This document shows positions 44,471-52,357 of a stretch of 64,000 nucleotides of DNA, one piece after another. Every line of letters starts with the position of its first letter. The stretch's first letter is position 1. A program made the position numbers and the translations under genes. The notes under the pieces were generated by a model. It had not been told where the DNA came from, searched no databases, and saw nothing but the letters and a program-made list of their open reading frames with translations. This stretch comes from Pseudodonghicola sp048268305 (lineage in GTDB: Bacteria; Pseudomonadota; Alphaproteobacteria; Rhodobacterales; Rhodobacteraceae), in NCBI RefSeq assembly GCF_048268305.1, contig NZ_JBLWVT010000007.1, positions 186,001 through 250,000 of the forward strand, given 5' to 3'.

Positions 44471-45544
44471 TTACTCGACGTCCTGATCCTGATGCGTCAG
44501 CCCGCGATAAAGCAGGCTCAGGCGATATTGCTGAACGCCGAAGCGGGCCAGCACGCCGAGAGAGGCGGCGACCGGCACAGCGACCAGCATGCCGACAAAA
44601 CCGAACAGCGTGCCGAAGACCGAAAGCGCCAGCAGCAGCCAGACCGGGTGCAGCCCGACCGAACCGCCAACCAGCTTGGGCGTCAGGAAATTGCCCTCGG
44701 CCACCTGACCCAGCACGAAGATGCCGGCGACCAGGCCGATCGACAGCCAGTCGCCCCAGAACTGGAACAGCGCCAGGCCGATCGCCAGGGTGCCGCCGAT
44801 GATCGCGCCGAGATAGGGGATGAAGGTGACCAGCCCGGCGATCGCCCCGACGATCAGCCCGAACTGCAGCCCGACGATCATCAGCGCCACCGCGTAATAG
44901 GTGCCGAGGATCAGACAGACCGTGCCCATGCCGCGCACGAAAGACGACAGGGTGGCGTCGATGTCGCGCGCCAGCCGGCGGATCACCGGGGCATGGTCTC
45001 GCGGCAGAAGCTCGTCGATCTCGGCGACCATGCGGTCCCAGTCGAGCAGCAGATAGACCGAGACCACCGGCACGATCACCAGCAGCATCACCAGGCTCAG
45101 CGCTGATCTGGCCGAGCCGAGCAGGGTTTGCACCACTTCAAGGGCGCGGGATTTCAGCGTTTCGCCCAGCGAGGCCAGCGCCTGATGCGCCTGCGATCCG
45201 CTGTCGAGCAGGGAGGGGAAACGGGTGTCGATGAACTCGCGCAGGTTCTGGAACAGTTGCGGCAGGATCTGCGCCAGGTCGATCAACTGACCCACCAGCA
45301 TCGGCACCACCAGCAGCCCCAGTACCACGAAAAGCAGCACCGCAGCGATCGAGATCACCGCCGTCGCGGCCAGCCGCGACAGCCCCAGCCGCTCCAGCCG
45401 GTCGGCGATCGGGTCGATCGAATAGGCGATGGCGCCGCCCAGCACGAAGGGCAGCAGCACGTTGCCGAGGAACCACAGCACCACCGCGAACACCGCCAGG
45501 GCGATGCTCCAGTATCTGACCTGATCCCGTACTGGCAGGGCCAT
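44471..45544 (-). CDS. AI-2E-family (PerM/TqsA-type) transporter
   Basis: This 357-residue inner-membrane protein has eight hydrophobic segments. The family signatures include IAYSIDPIADRLERLGLSRLAATAV, PVVSVYLLLDWDRMV, and IPYLGAIIGGTLAIGLALFQF with FLTPKLVGGSVGLHPVWLLLAL. Family members include an AI-2 exporter and Na+/H+ antiporters, so the substrate is uncertain. It is directly upstream of hdaA (one base apart). The arrangement AI-2E then hdaA recurs in alphaproteobacteria. Length is normal. Confidence 0.93.
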   Translation of the reverse strand: MALPVRDQVRYWSIALAVFAVVLWFLGNVLLPFVLGGAIAYSIDPIADRLERLGLSRLAATAVISIAAVLLFVVLGLLVVPMLVGQLIDLAQILPQLFQNLREFIDTRFPSLLDSGSQAHQALASLGETLKSRALEVVQTLLGSARSALSLVMLLVIVPVVSVYLLLDWDRMVAEIDELLPRDHAPVIRRLARDIDATLSSFVRGMGTVCLILGTYYAVALMIVGLQFGLIVGAIAGLVTFIPYLGAIIGGTLAIGLALFQFWGDWLSIGLVAGIFVLGQVAEGNFLTPKLVGGSVGLHPVWLLLALSVFGTLFGFVGMLVAVPVAASLGVLARFGVQQYRLSLLYRGLTHQDQDVE

Positions 45545-45689
45545 CCGCGCTCCTCATCTGCGTGTCTTTCCATCGCCCATCGGGGCGGCCGTTGCAACCC
45601 TGCGGTGCCTCCGCCGCACCGCCTTGCCGATTGCCTGACCGCGCGGATTGGCTTAGACCCGGGAAAACGCTCTATCCTAAGGAACTCCC

Positions 45690-47084
45690 ATGCGCCTGAG
45701 CCGCTATTTCCTGCCCGTTCTGAAAGAAAACCCCGCCGAGGCCCAGATCGTCAGCCACCGCTACATGCTGCGCGCCGGCATGATCAAGCAGCAGGCCGCC
45801 GGCATCTATTCCTGGCTGCCGCTGGGGTTCAAGGTGCTGCGCAAGCTGGAGAACATCGTCCACGAGGAACAGCAGCGCGCGGGTCATATCCCGCTGCTGA
45901 TGCCGACGCTGCAATCGGCGGATCTGTGGCGCGAGTCGGGGCGCTATGACGACTATGGCGAAGAGATGCTGCGCATCAAGGATCGCCACGGGCGTGACAT
46001 GCTCTATGGGCCGACCAACGAGGAGATGATCACCGACATCTTCCGCACCTATGTGAAGTCCTACAAGGATCTGCCGCTGACGCTTTACCATATCCAGTGG
46101 AAGTTCCGCGACGAGATCCGGCCGCGGTTCGGCGTGATGCGCGGGCGCGAGTTCTTCATGAAGGACGGCTATAACTTCGACCTGACCAAGGAAGACGCGC
46201 TGCACGCCTATAACCGCCATCTGGTCAGCTATATCCGCACCTACGAGCGGATGGGGCTGCAGGCGATCCCGATGCGGGCGGATTCCGGCCCGATCGGCGG
46301 CGACGATACCCATGAATTCCTGGTGCTGGCCGATACCGGCGAGTCGGAAGTGTTCTACGACAGCGCGGTGACCGACATCCGGCTGGGTCAGCGCGAGATC
46401 GACTATAACGACAAGGCGCAATGCCAGGCTGTCATGGAAGAATTCACCGCGCTCTATGCTCGCACGGACGAAACTCATGACGAGGCGCTGTTCAACCAGA
46501 TCCCCGAAGCGCGCCGGCGCAGCGCCCGCGGCATCGAGGTCGGTCAGATCTTCTATTTCGGCACCAAGTATTCCGAGCCGATGGGGGCGACGGTGCAGGG
46601 GCCGGACGGCAAGCAGGTTCCGGTGCACATGGGCAGCCACGGCATCGGGGTGAGCCGTCTGGTCGGCGCCATCATCGAGGCCAGCCATGACGACAAGGGC
46701 ATCATCTGGCCGGAAGGCGTGACGCCGTTCCATTGCGGTCTCGTCAATCTGAAACAGGGCGACGAGGCGGCGGATGCGGCCTGCGAGCAGATCTATGCGG
46801 CGCTGACCGCGGTGGGGCTGGAACCGCTCTATGACGATCGCGACGAGCGGGCGGGGGGCAAGTTCGCCACCATGGATCTGATTGGTCTGCCCTGGCGGAT
46901 CACCGTCGGCCCGCGCGGGCTGAAGAACGGTGTGGTCGAGCTGACCTGCCGCCGCACCGGCGAGAGCCAGGAGCTGAGCCCGGAAGAGGCGGTCAAGAAG
47001 GTGGCCGAAATCTATCAGCCGCATCAGGCGGCCTCGCCGCACTGGCAGCCGATGGCGAACCGGTCGTTCCACACCTGGCTTTGA
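45690..47084 (+). CDS. proS: Prolyl-tRNA synthetase, class II short form
   Basis: This 464-residue cytoplasmic enzyme charges tRNA-Pro. It begins MRLSRYFLPVLKENPAEAQI. It has motif 1 around QAAGIYSWLPLGFKVLRKLE, motif 2 (HIQWKFRDEIRPRFGVMRGREFFMKDGYNF) and motif 3 (MGSHGIGVSRLVGA), then an anticodon-binding domain (GLEPLYDDRDERAGGKFATMDLIGLPWRITVG). The editing insertion found in E. coli ProS is absent, as in other alphaproteobacteria. A GC-rich hairpin lies about 50 bases after the stop. Length is typical of the short form. Confidence 0.97.
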   Translation: MRLSRYFLPVLKENPAEAQIVSHRYMLRAGMIKQQAAGIYSWLPLGFKVLRKLENIVHEEQQRAGHIPLLMPTLQSADLWRESGRYDDYGEEMLRIKDRHGRDMLYGPTNEEMITDIFRTYVKSYKDLPLTLYHIQWKFRDEIRPRFGVMRGREFFMKDGYNFDLTKEDALHAYNRHLVSYIRTYERMGLQAIPMRADSGPIGGDDTHEFLVLADTGESEVFYDSAVTDIRLGQREIDYNDKAQCQAVMEEFTALYARTDETHDEALFNQIPEARRRSARGIEVGQIFYFGTKYSEPMGATVQGPDGKQVPVHMGSHGIGVSRLVGAIIEASHDDKGIIWPEGVTPFHCGLVNLKQGDEAADAACEQIYAALTAVGLEPLYDDRDERAGGKFATMDLIGLPWRITVGPRGLKNGVVELTCRRTGESQELSPEEAVKKVAEIYQPHQAASPHWQPMANRSFHTWL

Positions 47085-47135
47085 TCCGGCTGGCGGCGGT
47101 GGCCGCCGCTTGAATGTCTTGCAAAGAAGCAGCAG

Positions 47136-47160
47136 GGGCCGGTCCATCAAGGGCCGGCCC
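47136..47160 (+). terminator. Hairpin after proS
   Basis: GGGCCGG (47136-47142) pairs with CCGGCCC (47154-47160); TTCGTTTG follows. It is 52 bases past the proS stop, between convergent proS and the 121-residue hypothetical gene. Confidence 0.6.
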
Positions 47161-47169
47161 TTCGTTTGC

Positions 47170-47535
47170 TCAGGGGCGGCGGCAGAGGGTGCCGCAGGCG
47201 ATGCGCCCGGGCAGCGGGCGTACTGCCGGGCGGCCAAGCCGGGGGGCGAGATCGCGCAGCCCGGCGCCGACGAAGCGCATCGAGCACAGGCAATCCCCGT
47301 CGCGGGTTAGGCAGAGCCGGCCGTTGAGGAAGGCGAGCCCGTAGCCATGCGCCGCAAGCGCCTGCTCCAGCGCCGCCCAACTTGGGCTGGCCGCGATCAG
47401 CGGTTGCAGCCAGCCGCGCAGCAGGGCGGCCGCTTCACTGTCGATTATGGGATGATCAAGGTCGGGCGGCAGGGCCGGTCCCGGCAGCCCGGTCGGGCTG
47501 GCGCTGTGCGAATTGGGAAGCATCGTCTCCTCCAT
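47170..47535 (-). CDS. Hypothetical protein, 121 aa
   Basis: I do not recognise a named family. GGAGGGGAG stands six bases before ATG 47535, giving a protein that begins MEETMLPNSHSASPTGLPGP. The C-terminal two thirds look conserved: WAALEQALAAHGYGLAFLNGRLCLTRDGDCLCSMRFVGAGLRDLAPRLGRP, with three Cys residues (two in CLCS). No signal or membrane helix is seen. I recall similar short proteins in Paracoccus and Rhodobacter. A CTTGTC/GACAAG inverted repeat at 47550-47568 lies directly upstream. Confidence 0.65.
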   Translation of the reverse strand: MEETMLPNSHSASPTGLPGPALPPDLDHPIIDSEAAALLRGWLQPLIAASPSWAALEQALAAHGYGLAFLNGRLCLTRDGDCLCSMRFVGAGLRDLAPRLGRPAVRPLPGRIACGTLCRRP

Positions 47536-47549
47536 ACCAATCTCCCCTC

Positions 47550-47568
47550 CTTGTCTTGAACCGACAAG
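47550..47568. promoter_or_regulatory. CTTGTC-N7-GACAAG inverted repeat
   Basis: These perfect 6-bp arms with a 7-base spacer sit 15-33 bases upstream of the 121-residue hypothetical gene, overlapping its expected leader. ACAAG/CTTGT half-sites recur nearby (about 47590-47605). A repressor site is possible; the regulator is unknown. Confidence 0.3.
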
Positions 47569-47659
47569 TCTGGCGCGGTTTAGGCAGCAGACAAGGTTTA
47601 CTTGTAAGGAAAGGCGATTGCAGGGGGAAATTGTGGCAAAAAAAATCGTGATCGGAAAG

Positions 47660-47668
47660 TTATCCACA
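47660..47668 (+). promoter_or_regulatory. Perfect DnaA box upstream of the lol operon
   Basis: TTATCCACA matches the strict DnaA-box consensus, preceded by an AT-rich stretch with eight A in a row (47639-47646). It lies in the 297-base divergent region between the hypothetical gene and the lipoprotein-export permease. One box does not make an origin; a DnaA-controlled promoter or chance are the alternatives. Confidence 0.45.
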
Positions 47669-47832
47669 TTTTGTCCCCAGTGCGGAAACTGAATGGCTGG
47701 CGGAGGGAGACCTTGGGGAAACCGGCGGGAAAACGCGTGAAGCGGGCGGGGAAGGCATGGGCGGGGCGATCCGGCCTTGACCGTCCCCGGTCGCTCGCGC
47801 AGGGTCGCGCCGACATCAGCAGGATGGAGATC

Positions 47833-49119
47833 ATGGCCGGCCATACCGCCCCCTTTGCCCCTTTCGAATGGATGATTGCCTGGCGCTATCTCAGGGCGCG
47901 GCGCGCCGAGGGCGGTGTCAGCGTGATGACCTGGATCAGCCTGATCGGGATCACCCTGGCGGTCTTCGCCCTGATCGCCACGCTGGCGGTCCGCTCGGGC
48001 TTCCGGTCGGAATTCGTCGGAACCATCCTGGGCGCCAATGCCCATGTGACCATCTATGGCCCCGGACGGGTGACCGATCAGGGGGCCTTCGACCGCACCA
48101 TCCCGGAGTATCAGGCGATGGCCGGGCGACTGGCGGCGGTGCCGGGCGTGACCCGGGCGGCGCCGACGGTGCGCGGGCAGGTGATGATTTCCTATCGCGG
48201 GCGCAATTCGGGGGTGGAGGTCTATGGCATCACCCCGGCCGATCTGGCCAGCCTGCCGGCGATCGCAGATGGCGAACACGCGCAGGGCGATCTGGCGGAT
48301 TTCCCGGCCGGCATCGCCATCGGCTCGGGCGTCGCGCGCGAGCTGGGGGTGATGGTCGGTGACCGGATCAAGCTGATCTCGCCCGATGGGGTGAAGACGC
48401 CGATGGGCACCAGCCCGCGCGTCAATGTCTATACCGTCACCTATATCTTCAGCGCCGGGCGCTGGGATATCGACCGCACCCGCGCCTATCTGCCCCTGGC
48501 CGAGGCGCAATCCTATTTCAACCGCGAGGGGGTGGCGGACGAGATCGAGGTGATGGTCGCCGATCCGGCTCATGTCGAGGCGATGATCCCGGCGCTGCGT
48601 CAGGCGGCGGGCGAAGAGGCGCAGGTCTGGACCTGGCGCGACGCTTCGGGCGGGTTCCTGCGCGCGCTGCAGGTCGAGGACAACGTGATGTTCGTGATCC
48701 TGTCGATCCTGGTGCTGATCGCGACGATGAATATCGTCTCGGGGCTGATCATGCTGGTCAAGAACAAGGGCCGCGACATCGGCATCCTGCGCACCATCGG
48801 GCTGAGCGAGGGCTCGGTGCTGCGCATCTTCTTCATCTGCGGCGCCTTCACCGGCATCATCGGCACCGCCATGGGGGTGGTGCTGGGCTGCCTGTTCGCC
48901 ATCTATATCGACCCGATCTTTTCTTTCGTGAACTATGTGGCGGGCGGCGGCGTCTGGGACCCGGCGATCCGCGGCATCTACTCGCTGCCGGCAGAGCTGC
49001 ATTTCTGGGATGTGATGAAGGCGGTGATCCTGTCGCTGGGGCTGTCTTTCATCGTGACGATCTTTCCGGCCCGCCGGGCGGCGCGGCTGAACCCGGTGGA
49101 GGCGCTGCGCTATGAGTGA
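47833..49119 (+). CDS. LolC/E-type lipoprotein-releasing ABC permease
   Basis: This 428-residue inner-membrane protein has the MacB/LolCE plan: a first helix after FEWMIAWRYLRARRAEGGVSVMTWISLIGI, a large periplasmic domain (about 50-260), and three C-terminal helices (MFVILSILVLIATMNIVSGLIMLVKNKGRDIGILRTIG; EGSVLRIFFICGAFTGIIGT; FIVTIFPARRAARLNPVEALRYE). With LolD it extracts lipoproteins from the inner membrane and passes them to LolA. As in other alphaproteobacteria a single permease serves for LolC and LolE. ATG 47833 is preferred (GGAG upstream); ATG 47824 is possible. It overlaps lolD by eight bases. Confidence 0.92.
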   Translation: MAGHTAPFAPFEWMIAWRYLRARRAEGGVSVMTWISLIGITLAVFALIATLAVRSGFRSEFVGTILGANAHVTIYGPGRVTDQGAFDRTIPEYQAMAGRLAAVPGVTRAAPTVRGQVMISYRGRNSGVEVYGITPADLASLPAIADGEHAQGDLADFPAGIAIGSGVARELGVMVGDRIKLISPDGVKTPMGTSPRVNVYTVTYIFSAGRWDIDRTRAYLPLAEAQSYFNREGVADEIEVMVADPAHVEAMIPALRQAAGEEAQVWTWRDASGGFLRALQVEDNVMFVILSILVLIATMNIVSGLIMLVKNKGRDIGILRTIGLSEGSVLRIFFICGAFTGIIGTAMGVVLGCLFAIYIDPIFSFVNYVAGGGVWDPAIRGIYSLPAELHFWDVMKAVILSLGLSFIVTIFPARRAARLNPVEALRYE

Positions 49120-49795
49120 TGCGGTGTTGCGGCTTGAGGGGCTGACCAAGGGCTATCTGCAGGGCACGCCGGGCGCGGTCGATGTGTTGCGCGGCGTCGA
49201 TCTGGTGCTGAACGCCGGCGAGACGGTGGCACTGGTGGCCCCCTCGGGGGCAGGCAAATCGACGCTTCTGCATATCGCGGGGCTGCTCGACACGCCCGAC
49301 GCGGGGCGGGTGGAGATCGCCGGGCAGGACATGACAGGGCGGTCGGACCGGCTGCGCACGGCGGTGCGGCGGCGCGATGTCGGCTTCATCTATCAGTTCC
49401 ATCACCTGCTGCCCGAGTTCACCGCGGCCGAGAACGTGATCCTGCCGCAGTTGGCCAATGGCCTCGGGCGCAGGGCGGCTGCGGCGCGGGCGGCGGAGCT
49501 GCTGGCGCGTGTCGGGCTGAGCGCGCGGGCCGATCACCGGCCGGCGGAGCTGTCAGGCGGGGAACAGCAGCGCGTGGCCTTCTGCCGGGCGATGGCCAAC
49601 GGGCCGAAGCTGTTGCTGGCCGACGAGCCGACCGGCAACCTTGATCCCGAAACCTCGGACCGGGTGTTCGACGTGCTGATGGCGCTGGTGGCCGAGACCG
49701 GGCTCGCCGCGCTGATCGCCACCCACAACATGGAGCTGGCGGCGCGGATGGACCGGGTGGTGCGGCTGGAGGCTGGGCTGGTGCGCCCGGCCTGA
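49112..49795 (+). CDS. lolD: Lipoprotein-releasing ABC transporter ATPase LolD
   Basis: This 227-residue ATPase has Walker A APSGAGKST, the Q-loop region FIYQFHHLLPEFTAAENV (FHHLLPEF is typical of LolD), the signature LSGGEQQRVAFCRA, Walker B LLLADEPTGNLD, and the switch His in ATHNMELA. It powers release of outer-membrane lipoproteins together with the upstream permease, with which it overlaps by eight bases. Length is normal. Confidence 0.95.
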   Translation: MSDAVLRLEGLTKGYLQGTPGAVDVLRGVDLVLNAGETVALVAPSGAGKSTLLHIAGLLDTPDAGRVEIAGQDMTGRSDRLRTAVRRRDVGFIYQFHHLLPEFTAAENVILPQLANGLGRRAAAARAAELLARVGLSARADHRPAELSGGEQQRVAFCRAMANGPKLLLADEPTGNLDPETSDRVFDVLMALVAETGLAALIATHNMELAARMDRVVRLEAGLVRPA

Positions 49796-49892
49796 GCTTT
49801 CGCCGCTGCCCGGCGTGGCTTTCGCCGCGATGCTGGGCTATGGTGATGTCCTGTAGGAGCGTGATATCCTTCGGGAAACTGGGAGCCCCCCC

Positions 49893-50321
49893 ATGCGAGT
49901 CAGTCACTGTATCACCGGCGTGATCGCCCTGAGCCTTGCCGCGCTCTCCGCGCGGGCGGAGGAGAGCAGTGTCATGGCGCGACGCGGGGCCGAGCTCTAT
50001 GCCGTCCATTGCGCTACCTGCCACGGGACCGAGGCCACCGGCCGCGGGCCGATGGCAGGGGCGCTGGCAATCGCGCCAACCGATCTGACCGCACTGGCCG
50101 CAGATGGCGTCTTTCCGGTCGAGCGGGTGGTGAGGCGGATCGACGGCACCGATCCCCTGGTCTCCCACGGCAGCGCCATGCCGGTCTATGGGCCGTTCTT
50201 CGAGGGCAAGGGGCGCGCGCTGCGCCTGCCTGACGGGCGGCAGATCATGACCAGCCAGCCGATCGTCGATCTGCTGGCCTATCTCGAAACTCTTCAAAGC
50301 AAGTGGCAGGCCCTTCGATGA
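49893..50321 (+). CDS. Periplasmic monohaem cytochrome c
   Basis: This 142-residue protein has a Sec signal (about 1-22, ending SARA-EE). One haem site, CATCH at 40-44, sits in AELYAVHCATCHGTEATGRGP. The likely sixth ligand is Met in GSAMPVYGPFF. It is a class I cytochrome c in the periplasm. Its stop overlaps the start of a second cytochrome c as ATGA. The pair has no adjacent oxidase or dehydrogenase, so the electron partner is unknown. YLETLQSKWQALR closes the domain. Confidence 0.9.
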   Translation: MRVSHCITGVIALSLAALSARAEESSVMARRGAELYAVHCATCHGTEATGRGPMAGALAIAPTDLTALAADGVFPVERVVRRIDGTDPLVSHGSAMPVYGPFFEGKGRALRLPDGRQIMTSQPIVDLLAYLETLQSKWQALR

Positions 50322-50728
50322 CCATTGACCGTTTCCTGATCGTTCTTCCCGTTCTGGCCGTGTTGGCCGCCTGTATCGCCGCCGAGCAGGATCATATGCC
50401 GGGGCCGCAGGAGGGGGAGGAGATTTTCGCCAACAATTGTACCGCTTGCCATGATTATCGCGGTGAGGGGGGCATGCTGTCGGCGGGGGTGGCGGCACCG
50501 GATCTGACGCGGATTTCCCTGCGCAACGGTGGTGAGTTCCCGCGTGCCCGGGTGCTGTCGCAGATCGACGGCTATGGTCGCGGCAAAGCCAAGGATGTGA
50601 TGCCCGAGTTTGGCTCGCTGCTTGAGGGAGAGTTGGTGCCGGTCGAGGTCGAGGGCATGATGACGCCCACGCCGCGCCCCCTGGCGGCGCTGCTGGCCTA
50701 TCTGGAAAGCATCCAGGTCAAGAGCTGA
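50318..50728 (+). CDS. Membrane-anchored (lipoprotein) cytochrome c
   Basis: This 136-residue protein starts at ATG 50318 inside the previous stop (ATGA). Its signal MTIDRFLIVLPVLAVLAAC ends in a lipobox-like LAAC (Cys19), so it is probably lipid-anchored facing the periplasm. The haem site CTACH is at 41-45 (IFANNCTACHDYRGEGGML), with a likely Met ligand in DVMPEFGSLL. It resembles its neighbour in layout but is diverged. A soluble and an anchored cytochrome made from one message suggest a short electron relay. A terminator-like repeat follows. Confidence 0.88.
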   Translation: MTIDRFLIVLPVLAVLAACIAAEQDHMPGPQEGEEIFANNCTACHDYRGEGGMLSAGVAAPDLTRISLRNGGEFPRARVLSQIDGYGRGKAKDVMPEFGSLLEGELVPVEVEGMMTPTPRPLAALLAYLESIQVKS

Positions 50729-50754
50729 GGTCGGTCGTGAGGCCGGCCGGGGGC

Positions 50755-50811
50755 GGGGGCTCTGCCCCCACGGCCTACGGCCTCCCCCGGGATATTTGCA
50801 GCTAGAAAAAA
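50755..50811 (+). repeat. Intergenic terminator-like repeat, copy 3
   Basis: GGGGGC-tct-GCCCCC (50755-50769), then CGGCCTACGGCC, then CTCCCCCGGGATATTTGCAG and CTAGAAAAAA. It begins 26 bases after the stop of the second cytochrome gene. The order hairpin, small hairpin, GGGATATTT and A-rich end is the same as at 3252-3300 and (inverted) 3363-3410. Confidence 0.8.
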
Positions 50812-50822
50812 GCGGGGTGAGC

Positions 50823-50906
50823 GGCGCCCGGAAAATGGTCCAGTGGACCGTTTTCAGCCGCGAACGGGCGTAGCCCAGGGGAGGCGCCCGGAAAATGGTC
50901 CAGTGG
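50823..50906. repeat. 24-bp direct repeat with palindromic core
   Basis: GGCGCCCGGAAAATGG followed by TCCAGTGG occurs at 50823-50846 and again at 50883-50906, exactly 60 bases apart. In the first copy the sequence continues into a palindrome GAAAA-GGTCCA-G-TGGACC-TTTTC-like (50831-50855; one mismatch). In the second copy it diverges after CAGTGG. It fills the gap between the cytochrome operon and the end of the HExxH lipoprotein gene. Confidence 0.7.
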
Positions 50907-50993
50907 TCGCCTGGCGGGAAACCATTCCGCCGAAGTGCTTTCTGCTCCGTCTCATGTCAGGCGCGAACAATCCAGAGCCAGAGGCGCGGCAGA

Positions 50994-51686
50994 TCAGTCG
51001 CAGATGCCTTTCAGTTCGACCCCGCGCCAGGGCAGCACCACATCGCTCTGGCGGCTTTGCGGCAGCGGCGCCACTGGCATGGCGCCGGCCAGCATCGCGT
51101 GCAGCCGCTTCGTGCGCGAGGCCTGCGGGGCGAGGGAGCGGCAGCAGACGTATTCCTCCATGATCGCGCCCTGTTGCTCGTAGCCGAAGCTGAGGAAATC
51201 TGGCGCGCCCTTCAGATCGAACAGATAGGGGTCGTCGGTGCCGCGGTGTTCGGCGGCGGCGCGGAACGGGCTATAGCCGGTCTTCGTGCGGTTCTGCCAT
51301 TGCCAGACATGCGTCATCTCATGGGCGAGGAGCATCGCCTCGCTGAGGTAGAGAATGCGCGGGTAATGCGGCAGGTAATCGGGCAGATACCAGTCGCGGG
51401 TGAAGAGAATATGGTTGAAGAAGGTCACCGCGGCGGGTTTGGCGGTGACGATCTCGCCCGTCTCGGGCGGCATGATGCGTTCGCGGCAGGTCAGACGCGG
51501 GCGCGGTTTGCGCTGGAAGGTGATCGAGGTGAGGGGGGCGCCCTTGACCAGCCGCACGCGGCTGAGATCGGTGGCATCGCCCTGCAGGGACTCGGCAAAG
51601 GCGATCTCCTGCGGGGTGAGGCGGCGGCCGCAGCCGCTGATCGTCACCAGCACCGCGAGGAGGAGGCTGAGGAGCAGGCGGGTCAT
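50994..51686 (-). CDS. Lipoprotein with HExxH zinc-protease-like motif
   Basis: This 230-residue protein has a lipoprotein signal (MTRLLLSLLLAVLVTISGC, Cys19). AMLLAHEMTHVWQWQNRTKTGYSP contains an HExxH (H122, E123, H126) like that of small zincin families. No clear third ligand is assigned; SFGYEQQGAIMEEYVCC, containing Glu residues, is a candidate. Position in the envelope and the motif suggest a cell-envelope metallopeptidase, but activity is unproven. It is directly upstream of nothing conserved that I recognise. The glycosylase gene lies four bases upstream in the same direction. Confidence 0.78.
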   Translation of the reverse strand: MTRLLLSLLLAVLVTISGCGRRLTPQEIAFAESLQGDATDLSRVRLVKGAPLTSITFQRKPRPRLTCRERIMPPETGEIVTAKPAAVTFFNHILFTRDWYLPDYLPHYPRILYLSEAMLLAHEMTHVWQWQNRTKTGYSPFRAAAEHRGTDDPYLFDLKGAPDFLSFGYEQQGAIMEEYVCCRSLAPQASRTKRLHAMLAGAMPVAPLPQSRQSDVVLPWRGVELKGICD

Positions 51687-51690
51687 CAGA

Positions 51691-52353
51691 TCAGAGGCTC
51701 ATTGCCAGGGTGCGGCTGATCTCGGTGAGCGAGCGGCCGGATTGCTCCATCCAGGTGTTGAAGGCTTGCTGCACCTGGCGGAGCGCGGTTTTCGAGGTGG
51801 CCGGCTTGTCGATCACCCCTTCGGCGATCAGCCGGGCGGTGACATCGCGCGACAGGATGAAACTGTCACGGCCGGCAAAGCGCATCGCATATTGCCCGGT
51901 CGTGCCGCCGAGCCGGGCGCCTTCGGTGCGCAGCAGGTCGAGAAGCCCGATGTAATCGGTCGAGGGCCAGCCGCCCAGGACCGCACCGGCGCCGCCCCGG
52001 TCGTGCAGGCGCAGCAGGAAGGCGGCATTTTCCCGCACGGTGGCGAGCTTGGCGCCATTGCGCACCACCTTGGGGTCGCGCAGGATGGCGTCGAAGCGAT
52101 CCTCGTCCATGAAGGCGCAGGCGGCGGGGTCGAAATGGTCGAAGGCGGCCTCGAAACCGTCCCATTTCGCTTCGATCACCTTCCAGTTGAAGCCTGCCTG
52201 GAAAATGCATTTCGTCATCACCGACAGCCAGCGGTCGTCGGGCAGGCGGGCCAGATCCTCCGGCGGCAGCGGGCGGGTCAGCTGCGCCTCCAGCGCCTCG
52301 GCGCCGCCGTGGCGGTCGGCGGCGATGGCGAAGATGTCATCGAAGCTGCGCAT
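51691..52353 (-). CDS. DNA-3-methyladenine glycosylase I-like protein
   Basis: This 220-residue cytoplasmic protein begins MRSFDDIFAIAADRHGGAEA. It has WLSVMTKCIFQAGFNWKVIEAKWDGFEAAFDHFDPAAC, DEDRFDAILRDPKVVRNGAKLATVRENA and STDYIGLLDLLRTEG, the helical pattern of the 3-methyladenine glycosylase I superfamily. The Zn-ligand Cys/His of E. coli Tag are not obvious, so it is a Tag-like protein and not Tag itself. It would excise alkylated bases if active. Five tightly spaced bases separate it from the PaaI thioesterase gene upstream. Confidence 0.85.
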   Translation of the reverse strand: MRSFDDIFAIAADRHGGAEALEAQLTRPLPPEDLARLPDDRWLSVMTKCIFQAGFNWKVIEAKWDGFEAAFDHFDPAACAFMDEDRFDAILRDPKVVRNGAKLATVRENAAFLLRLHDRGGAGAVLGGWPSTDYIGLLDLLRTEGARLGGTTGQYAMRFAGRDSFILSRDVTARLIAEGVIDKPATSKTALRQVQQAFNTWMEQSGRSLTEISRTLAMSL

Positions 52354-52357
52354 GGGC

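Noticed and set aside
47540..47830. Chromosomal replication origin
   Set aside because: Only one perfect DnaA box was found, and no box cluster or usual origin neighbours are present.
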